A stretch of DNA of 9,147 bases from UBA8437 sp003445035 (lineage in GTDB: Bacteria; Planctomycetota; Planctomycetia; Planctomycetales; Planctomycetaceae), in NCBI GenBank assembly GCA_937901285.1, contig CALCHI010000397.1:1-9147 (forward strand), read 5' to 3'. A program made the position numbers and the translations under genes. Under the pieces are notes generated by a model. The model saw only the letters and a program-made list of their open reading frames with translations, was not told where the DNA came from and searched no databases. This document shows, one piece after another, positions 1 to 5,120 of the stretch. Every line of letters starts with the position of its first letter. The stretch's first letter is position 1.

Positions 1-60
<60 letters not shown>

Positions 61-69
61 CCGACGGTC

Positions 70-1263
70 TCAAGCCGACATCAGCGACGTGACCGGATCG
101 GCCTCCAGCAGCGGGATCGTCGACCCATCCTCGACGGCCAATTCCATGCGAGGATCGATTCCGAGGTGGTGGTAGACGGTCGCGGTCAATTCGCTGGGAT
201 CGACCGGATCTTCGGTCACACTGCCGGCGAAGGCATCGGTGCAACCAATCACCTGTCCACCGGGAACGGCGCCACCGGCCAACATCGCCGACCAGGCCCC
301 CGTCCAGTGGTCCCGACCACCTCCCGCGTTCAACCGCGGTGTCCGTCCGAATTCGCCGGTGGCCAACACCAGCGTGTCTTCCCACAATCCCCGGCCATCC
401 AGGTCATCTAGCAGGGCCGAAGCCGCCTGGTCGAATTGTGGACACAGCGTGTCTCGATAATCGAAAAGTGTTCCCGGAGCGGCCGCGCCCGCGGCGTGGA
501 CATCCCAGGTGACCTGTCCATCCAGCCGGTCAAACAGGTTGACGGTGACCACGGCCACACCCCGCTCGACCAGTTGTCGAGCCCGACAGCAGAGCTGTCC
601 AAAGCGGGTGTCTCCATAAGCCCGACGAACCGTCTCCGATTCGCTGGCAAATACTTCGGACTCGAGTCCGGGCAAATTCGACGACTCCACCGTCCCATGG
701 GGTTGAGCAAACACCTCGGGAATCCGACCGTCGATCTCGGCCGGCTCGAACAACGATCCGAGAAACGCCGCCCCCTGGCCACGTCCCACGTTCACGCCGG
801 TGGCGTCGATCTGCCGCGGCAGCACGACATGCCCCGGAACGGGACGACCGGGACCAAGCACCCGAGCAGTCACGGCGCCGAAGGAGGGAAAATCCTGCCC
901 CCCCCTGGCCAGCCGACCGGTCTGCAACAGTTGCAGGCCCGTCTCGTGAATCGGTGCGGCCGTATGATTCAGTGAGCGAACGACCGACACCCGCCCGGCC
1001 CGCTCGGCCAACCGCGGCAGCCCTTCAGAAAAGGCCAAGCCCGGGACGCTGGTCGAGATCGCCTTCAAAGGTCCACGGACACCCGAGGGAGCCTCGGGCT
1101 TCGGATCAAACGTCTCCAGTTGACTCGCACCACCACTCATCAGCAAAAGGATCACGCTGCGGCCTTCGTCACCGCCACGACGGGCCAATGCGGCCTTCTC
1201 GGCTGCCGACAGACTGACAACACCCAGTCCACCCACACGCAGGAAGTCACGACGTGAAACCAC
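70..1263 (-). CDS. DUF1501 family exported protein (alkaline-phosphatase-like fold)
   Basis: The predicted product has 397 residues. DUF1501 proteins are abundant in planctomycetes, belong to the alkaline phosphatase/sulfatase-like superfamily and have no settled biochemical role. Visible features are a twin-arginine motif SRRDFLR at residues 3-9 followed by a short hydrophobic stretch, the family opening LLLMSGGASQLETFDPKP at about 39-56, NHTAAPIHETG at 99-109, and the hallmark TGEFGRTPRLN at 302-312 followed by GRDHW at 316-320. The GTG at 1263-1261 is chosen because it puts the RR motif at the N-terminus and has AGGGG nine bases upstream. The frame stays open to a TTG at 1386, giving 438 residues. 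The usual DUF1549/DUF1553 cytochrome-domain partner is not adjacent: the upstream neighbour is divergent. The family call is firm; the start is uncertain. Confidence 0.88.
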   Translation of the reverse strand: MVSRRDFLRVGGLGVVSLSAAEKAALARRGGDEGRSVILLLMSGGASQLETFDPKPEAPSGVRGPLKAISTSVPGLAFSEGLPRLAERAGRVSVVRSLNHTAAPIHETGLQLLQTGRLARGGQDFPSFGAVTARVLGPGRPVPGHVVLPRQIDATGVNVGRGQGAAFLGSLFEPAEIDGRIPEVFAQPHGTVESSNLPGLESEVFASESETVRRAYGDTRFGQLCCRARQLVERGVAVVTVNLFDRLDGQVTWDVHAAGAAAPGTLFDYRDTLCPQFDQAASALLDDLDGRGLWEDTLVLATGEFGRTPRLNAGGGRDHWTGAWSAMLAGGAVPGGQVIGCTDAFAGSVTEDPVDPSELTATVYHHLGIDPRMELAVEDGSTIPLLEADPVTSLMSA

Positions 1264-1490
1264 CGACCCGATCCCCTGATCGAACAGCCGACCGAAAAGT
1301 TGTCCGGATCTACGATCCGGCTCTTGTCCGCGACCCACTGAATCCACAGGTTCCCTTCCGGCCCCTCCTCCTGGGACCGCAGCCAAACTCCAATTCCATC
1401 ACTACGCCCAGGCACACGACCCCTCGGCCGCATTCCCGGAACGCCCCAGCCCGGTCCGCCTCGACCCACGAAGCCAACCGTTCTTCCTCC

Positions 1491-1518
1491 ACTGTACCGT
1501 CGCCGACCCAGCCTTCAA
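1491..1518 (-). promoter_or_regulatory. Candidate sigma70-type promoter for the DUF1501 gene
   Basis: Read on the minus strand, TTGAAG (1518-1513) and TACAGT (1496-1491) are separated by 16 bases, each matching four of six positions of the housekeeping consensus. Transcription would start near 1484. That gives a leader of about 220 nt to the GTG start or about 100 nt to the upstream TTG. Chance matches are common, so this is tentative. Confidence 0.3.
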
Positions 1519-1533
1519 GCGATCTCTTGCCAA

Positions 1534-1554
1534 CCGGACAAAGATACGGTCCGG
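1534..1554. promoter_or_regulatory. Inverted repeat CCGGAC-N9-GTCCGG, possible operator
   Basis: Two perfect 6-base arms (1534-1539 and 1549-1554) flank a 9-base spacer in the divergent promoter region. The repeat lies just upstream of where a -35 box would sit for the dehydrogenase gene and overlaps neither gene. Dyads with this spacing are typical of dimeric regulator sites, but 6-base GC-rich arms can arise by chance and no regulator gene is present in the window. Confidence 0.25.
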
Positions 1555-1581
1555 CTGGTGGCGTCTCACATTCGTGCGTCG

Positions 1582-1587
1582 TATAAC
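1582..1587 (+). promoter_or_regulatory. Candidate -10 element (TATAAC) for the kduD-esterase pair
   Basis: TATAAC matches five of six positions of the TATAAT consensus and sits 38 bases before the ATG at 1626, giving a predicted leader of about 30 nt. No convincing -35 box lies 16-18 bases upstream (TGGCGT at 17-base spacing), so the element would need an activator or an extended context. Confidence 0.3.
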
Positions 1588-1625
1588 TTCCTGCTCTCCA
1601 ATCCTCCCCTCTCGCTCGAATCGTC

Positions 1626-2387
1626 ATGATCCTCGATCTCTTTCAACTCAACGGTCGAACCGCCCTGGTGACCGGAGCACGCCGCGGGCTGGGCCGCGGC
1701 ATCGCCGTGGGACTGGCCGAGGCCGGGGCCGACATCGCCTGCGTGTCCCGCAGCGGCGAAGCCACCGAGACACGTCAACAGGTCGAGGCGGCCGGTCGTC
1801 GGTTCCTCGACATCCAGGTCGACCTGGCAGATCCCGACGCCCGGGCCGGACTGGCTGATCGTGTCGCCGACGAACTCGGCCCCGTGGACATCCTGGTCAA
1901 CAACGCCGGGGGTGGCGGACGCCAACCGGCCGAAACGTTTTCGATGGACATCTGGCGTCATCAACTGGAAGTCCACCTGACGGCGTCCTTTGACCTGTCC
2001 CAGCAGGCGGCCACGGGCATGCTCGAGCGGGGACGTGGCAAGATCATCAACATCGGCTCGGTGATGACATTCCAGGGCGGTGTCGACATTCCCGCCTACG
2101 CGTCGGCCAAGCACGCCGTGGCCGGCATGACCCGTGCGCTGGCCGCGTCGTGGGCCGGACGTGGCATCAACATCAATTGCATCTGCCCGGGCTACTTCGA
2201 CACCGATCTCCCCGCCGTACTCAAGGAAGACCCCGTCCGTGCTCCGCAGATCCTGGCCCGGATTCCCATGGGACGGTGGGGCCAACCCGAGGAACTGGCC
2301 GGACTCGCCGTGTTCCTGGCCTCCGACGCGTCCAACTACATGCACGGCAGCGTGATTCCCATCGATGGTGGCTGGCTGGCTGGCTAA
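1626..2387 (+). CDS. kduD: KduD-like short-chain dehydrogenase (2-dehydro-3-deoxy-D-gluconate 5-dehydrogenase)
   Basis: This is a 253-residue classical SDR, the same length as E. coli KduD as I recall it. KduD interconverts 2-dehydro-3-deoxygluconate and its 2,5-diketo form in pectin/uronate catabolism. The KduD-like pattern runs end to end: MIL..F.L.G start, TGARRGLG nucleotide loop (16-23), ET..QV..AGRRFL (48-61), NNAG (92-95), SVMTFQGG with catalytic Ser145 (145-152), YASAK with Tyr158 and Lys162, RIPMGRWGQPEEL, and a C-terminal DGGWLAG. Two oddities stand out. His117 occupies the position of the usual fourth catalytic residue, Asn. Arg42 follows the second beta strand, where it might favour NADP. 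No clear Shine-Dalgarno precedes the ATG. The esterase gene follows after 26 bp, so an operon is likely. The SDR family is certain; the exact substrate is inferred, and gluconate 5-dehydrogenase-type activity is the main alternative. Confidence 0.8.
   Translation: MILDLFQLNGRTALVTGARRGLGRGIAVGLAEAGADIACVSRSGEATETRQQVEAAGRRFLDIQVDLADPDARAGLADRVADELGPVDILVNNAGGGGRQPAETFSMDIWRHQLEVHLTASFDLSQQAATGMLERGRGKIINIGSVMTFQGGVDIPAYASAKHAVAGMTRALAASWAGRGININCICPGYFDTDLPAVLKEDPVRAPQILARIPMGRWGQPEELAGLAVFLASDASNYMHGSVIPIDGGWLAG
2370..2385 (+). repeat. (GGCT)4 tetranucleotide repeat at the 3' end of the kduD-like gene
   Basis: Four perfect GGCT units form the last codons of the dehydrogenase (Gly-Trp-Leu-Ala-Gly) and run into the TAA stop. 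The frame used by the esterase gene is open across this point, so gain of one unit would remove the stop and read into the esterase in frame. Confidence 0.85.
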
Positions 2388-2396
2388 CCGCGACGC

Positions 2397-2404
2397 GGAA
2401 AGGA
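2397..2404 (+). promoter_or_regulatory. Shine-Dalgarno site for the esterase gene
   Basis: GGAAAGGA ends nine bases before the ATG at 2414. It decides the start, because the esterase frame is open far upstream (to 2150) inside the dehydrogenase gene. This ATG also begins the Tat signal peptide. Confidence 0.6.
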
Positions 2405-2413
2405 CCACCCACC

Positions 2414-3523
2414 ATGCGAATCACCCGTCGCGACCTGCTGGCCGCCCTGCCCGCTTCACTCGCCGCCGCTCCCGTCGCATTGGCACAACCACCGGCTGAC
2501 ACCGCTCGGGTCACCGACGCCATTCGCAGCTCAGCCGGTCGAGCCCGTCTCTCGATGCTGTTTGCCGGTTCCACCCCAGCCGAATGCGGGGCCTGGCAGA
2601 CCGAATTTCGCCGAACACTGCAACGCCTGCTCGGCCCCAGCCGCCCCCCAAAACACTTCGGCGTCAAGCAGGAGGCTCGGGTCCGGCTCGCCGACCACAC
2701 TCGGTACGAATTGCTGCTGCAGGCTCCAGGCATCGCCAGTGTCCCGGTCTACCTGCTGGTCCCCTCCGACTGGAAACCCGGACAGAAACGGGCCGCGGTC
2801 CTGGCCGTCCACGGGCACGGAGACTTTGGCCACCATCCTGTCGTCGGTCGGACCGACCTCGACGGAGTCACCGCGGCGATCAAGAGAGCCCACTACGACT
2901 ACGGGCTGCAATTCGTCCGCCGGGGTTACGTTGTGGCCGCCCCCTGCATGATCCCCTTCGGACGCCGCGTGGACAAACACAAGTACGGCGGCACCGATCC
3001 GTGTGCCACCACTTTTGTCCGTATGCAGGCCCTGGGCCAGTTGTCGCTGACGGCCAACCTGCGTGACCTCCGCTGGACACTCGACCTCCTCTCCAGTCGA
3101 CCGGAAGTCGATGGCTCACGGCTCGGCTGTGCGGGGCTCTCCTACGGGGGCCGAATGACGATGATGGTCTCGGCCATCGACCGTCGCATCAAGGTGGCGG
3201 CTGTCAGCGGGGCACTCAACCTGCTGCAGGAACGGATCCGGGGCCGCTACAGCTGCGGCTCGCAGATCATCCCGGGATTGCTCGAATACGGTGACTATTC
3301 GGAGATCGGTTCGCTAATCGCACCACGCCCGGCCGTCTGGGAAACCGGGTCGACCGATGGCCTGATCGTGAAGAAATGGGACGAGGTGTTCCGCAACCGG
3401 TTGCGGAAAGCCTACCGGGCACTGGGTGTCGCAGAGAACCTGCTGTTTGACCGCTTTGCAGGCGGCCATCGCTGGAACGGCAAGATGGCCTACCCCCTGT
3501 TCGAGAAGGTCCTGCGGGGCTGA
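2414..3523 (+). CDS. Tat-exported alpha/beta-hydrolase, acetyl-xylan-esterase / Abhydrolase_7 type
   Basis: The product is a 369-residue alpha/beta-hydrolase, likely a carbohydrate or other ester hydrolase acting outside the cytoplasm. The N-terminus MRITRRDLLAALPASLAAAP has twin arginines (5-6), a hydrophobic core and an Ala-rich end consistent with Tat export; cleavage is probable near residue 24 (ALA-Q). HGHGDFGH (133-140) follows a beta strand and resembles the oxyanion-hole region. GLSYGG carries the nucleophile Ser243, ETGSTDG the likely acid Asp315, and GGHRWNG the likely base His352, giving a complete triad in canonical order. It lies 26 bp after the kduD-like gene, so the pair is probably one transcript. 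Removal of ester groups from uronate polysaccharides upstream of KduD would fit, but this is contextual inference. Dienelactone-hydrolase-like or peptidase activity cannot be excluded. The last 34 bp overlap the convergent DUF447/synthase gene. Confidence 0.82.
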   Translation: MRITRRDLLAALPASLAAAPVALAQPPADTARVTDAIRSSAGRARLSMLFAGSTPAECGAWQTEFRRTLQRLLGPSRPPKHFGVKQEARVRLADHTRYELLLQAPGIASVPVYLLVPSDWKPGQKRAAVLAVHGHGDFGHHPVVGRTDLDGVTAAIKRAHYDYGLQFVRRGYVVAAPCMIPFGRRVDKHKYGGTDPCATTFVRMQALGQLSLTANLRDLRWTLDLLSSRPEVDGSRLGCAGLSYGGRMTMMVSAIDRRIKVAAVSGALNLLQERIRGRYSCGSQIIPGLLEYGDYSEIGSLIAPRPAVWETGSTDGLIVKKWDEVFRNRLRKAYRALGVAENLLFDRFAGGHRWNGKMAYPLFEKVLRG

Positions 3524-5064
3524 CCGATCACGACCCCGACGTCGGCTCCCCGATTCAGTGGTCGCGCGACATGGCACCATCCGACCTCCGGCCGACCGGC
3601 GACCTCCGCGGCGAGTGAGTCCGCCGTGTGCTGGTCGGAACACAGCATCCAGATGGTCGGACCCCAGGAGGTCTGTCCGACTCCTCGCACCCCTTCCGCA
3701 CGGGCCCACTCGACCAGCGACGCCATTTGTGGATCGGCATAACATCCCCCCTGCACCGACGCGAACGACTCACCCACCAGGCGTCCAAACAGGAACAGCC
3801 CCTCGCCGGCCTCGTCGATATCCCCCGCGTTGAGGCCGGGAAGCACCTGCTGCAGCAGCAGGGCGGCCAGAGTCCTGGTCACATCCCACGGCATTTCCCG
3901 GCAACGTGTAAATGCCTCGCGTTCGGCATCGCCGGAAAGCCCCTCACCCGCCACGGGCCCGGCCAAAACCACCCGCCACGCTTCGGGGACATTGGCCCGA
4001 GCCACCAGGGCAGCAACCTCCTGCTCGTCACGTCCCCCCGCATCGACCAGGAATCCACCGTGGTCGAACCCGTGAATCCCGATCCCCGATCTCAGCCCAC
4101 GGCCAACCCGTCGAGCCAGTTCCACTGAACCGGATCCGGGCTCGGCCAACCCCGCCACGGCACGTGCCACGGCCAGGGCCAGTTGGGTCCCCGACCCCAG
4201 TCCCGAGTGCCGGGGAATCGTCCGCGAGATTTCGATCCGAACCGGCGGCAGGCTGTCATCGGCGGCGCGGATGGCCGCCAGCCACCCGGCCACGCGATCA
4301 ACATCGGCGTCACTCACGGGCGGGGAATCGTCAGTGGCGACCACCATCACGCTGTCCACGTCATCACGTACTGCCTTCAGGAGCACGCCCGGCGAATCGA
4401 TCATCATCCCGGCACCACCGAACTGGCGGAGACTCTCGCCACCGTGAGCCAGCAAGCCGAAGTGCAGACGAGATCCGGTGCTCACCGAACAGGCCTCCGG
4501 CCGTCCCAGGGCCTCACCGATGTAGTCCTCGAGCAACCCGAAAGCCTGCCGCTCGGCCGGGCCCGCCGTCTTGTCGACCACGACAGCCAGTTCCGCGAAC
4601 TGTCGTTCCAGGTCCCGTGGTGGCAACAGGTGTACCCGTGTGGCCAGGATCGCGGCCTCCAGCACCGCGTGCCGTGCCCTGTGCAGCCCAAAGTGGTCAC
4701 GAATCCGACCGCTGTGGACGATGCGGGCCGTCAGGGTCGCGCGTTCGCTACTGGTGTCAGCCTCCTCGATCCGGAACTCGTACCAGCGACAGGCCCCGGC
4801 CACGACCTGTCCGGCGATCTCTTCGGCGGCAAACATCTCCGGCAGCGGGTCCACCGTTCCGATAGCCGCCTGGGCCAGCAACAGCACATCGTCGGTGACA
4901 TGAAAGACACCCTCGGGCCGCTCCATCAGGTTGGCGAGGGTGGCCGATGACTGGAACGGCCGCAGCACCAGCGTCGACATGTCCGGGTCAACGATCGGCC
5001 CCATCGGCGCAAGGTTGACCTGGCCGTCGTCGGATATGGTCGTGACCAGCCCTTCCAGGATCAT
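3490..5064 (-). CDS. DUF447 domain fused to beta-ribofuranosylaminobenzene 5'-phosphate synthase
   Basis: This 524-residue product carries two H4MPT-associated modules in one frame. Residues 1 to about 190 are DUF447 (ILEGLVTTISDDGQVNLAPMG at the start, RPFQSSATLANL at 35-46, HFGLHRARHAVLEAAILATR at 124-143), a family with a likely flavin-binding fold and unknown role. Residues about 192 to 510 are beta-RFAP synthase (archaeal counterpart MptG): STGSRLHFGLL at 195-205, the GHMP-superfamily loop PRHSGLGSGTQ at 284-294, GIGIHGFDHGGFLVDAGGR at 327-345, and GVGQTSWGPT at 461-470. The synthase condenses PRPP with 4-aminobenzoate, releasing CO2 and PPi, in the committed step of tetrahydromethanopterin synthesis; it is cytoplasmic. 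ATG 5064 is chosen because DUF447 begins exactly there. The frame runs open to 5382, but that extension lies inside bamA. No Shine-Dalgarno is evident. It follows bamA by 56 bp on the same strand. No stop, start signal or frameshift separates the modules. Confidence 0.85.
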   Translation of the reverse strand: MILEGLVTTISDDGQVNLAPMGPIVDPDMSTLVLRPFQSSATLANLMERPEGVFHVTDDVLLLAQAAIGTVDPLPEMFAAEEIAGQVVAGACRWYEFRIEEADTSSERATLTARIVHSGRIRDHFGLHRARHAVLEAAILATRVHLLPPRDLERQFAELAVVVDKTAGPAERQAFGLLEDYIGEALGRPEACSVSTGSRLHFGLLAHGGESLRQFGGAGMMIDSPGVLLKAVRDDVDSVMVVATDDSPPVSDADVDRVAGWLAAIRAADDSLPPVRIEISRTIPRHSGLGSGTQLALAVARAVAGLAEPGSGSVELARRVGRGLRSGIGIHGFDHGGFLVDAGGRDEQEVAALVARANVPEAWRVVLAGPVAGEGLSGDAEREAFTRCREMPWDVTRTLAALLLQQVLPGLNAGDIDEAGEGLFLFGRLVGESFASVQGGCYADPQMASLVEWARAEGVRGVGQTSWGPTIWMLCSDQHTADSLAAEVAGRPEVGWCHVARPLNRGADVGVVIGQPRRTFSNRG

Positions 5065-5092
5065 GGGATCAGGATAGCACCGGTCCCACGTC

Positions 5093-5108
5093 GGCTCCAC
5101 GTGGAGCC
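5093..5108. promoter_or_regulatory. Perfect 16-bp palindrome between bamA and the DUF447/synthase gene
   Basis: GGCTCCACGTGGAGCC is a perfect palindrome 12 bp after the bamA stop and 28 bp before the next ATG. As RNA it would fold as a 6-bp stem with an ACGU loop. It has no following T tract on the minus strand, so it is not a standard intrinsic terminator. An operator, a processing site or an attenuating stem that lowers expression of the downstream gene are possible. Confidence 0.4.
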
Positions 5109-5120
5109 ATCGGCTCGCCC

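Larger units (their letters stand above)
1264..1625. other. Divergent intergenic region between DUF1501 and kduD-like genes
   Basis: About 360 bp lie between the preferred start of the minus-strand DUF1501 gene and the start of the plus-strand dehydrogenase (about 240 bp if the TTG at 1386 is used). No further gene was recognised; the open frames here are GC-rich shadows without family motifs. The region holds a candidate minus-strand promoter, a candidate plus-strand -10 element and one short inverted repeat, each listed separately. No tRNA or rRNA-like sequence was seen. Confidence 0.6.

Noticed and set aside
1264..1386. TTG start at 1386 for the DUF1501 protein, adding 41 residues
   Set aside because: It is a rare start without a clear ribosome site, and it puts the twin-arginine motif more than 40 residues in. 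It remains possible because the candidate promoter lies well upstream.
2150..2413. Upstream extension of the esterase frame inside the dehydrogenase gene
   Set aside because: The ATG at 2414 has a Shine-Dalgarno and begins a Tat signal peptide; the upstream residues are a shadow of the dehydrogenase gene.
3536..3545. Palindrome CCGACGTCGG and a weak CGGGG/CCCCG stem (3515-3538) as a terminator for the esterase gene
   Set aside because: The stems are short, lie inside the coding sequence of the convergent gene and have no T tract, so they are compatible with chance in GC-rich DNA.
5065..5080. TATCCT just before the ATG at 5064 as a leaderless promoter
   Set aside because: The hexamer is correctly spaced for a leaderless start, but no -35 match lies upstream and the short gap after bamA favours co-transcription.
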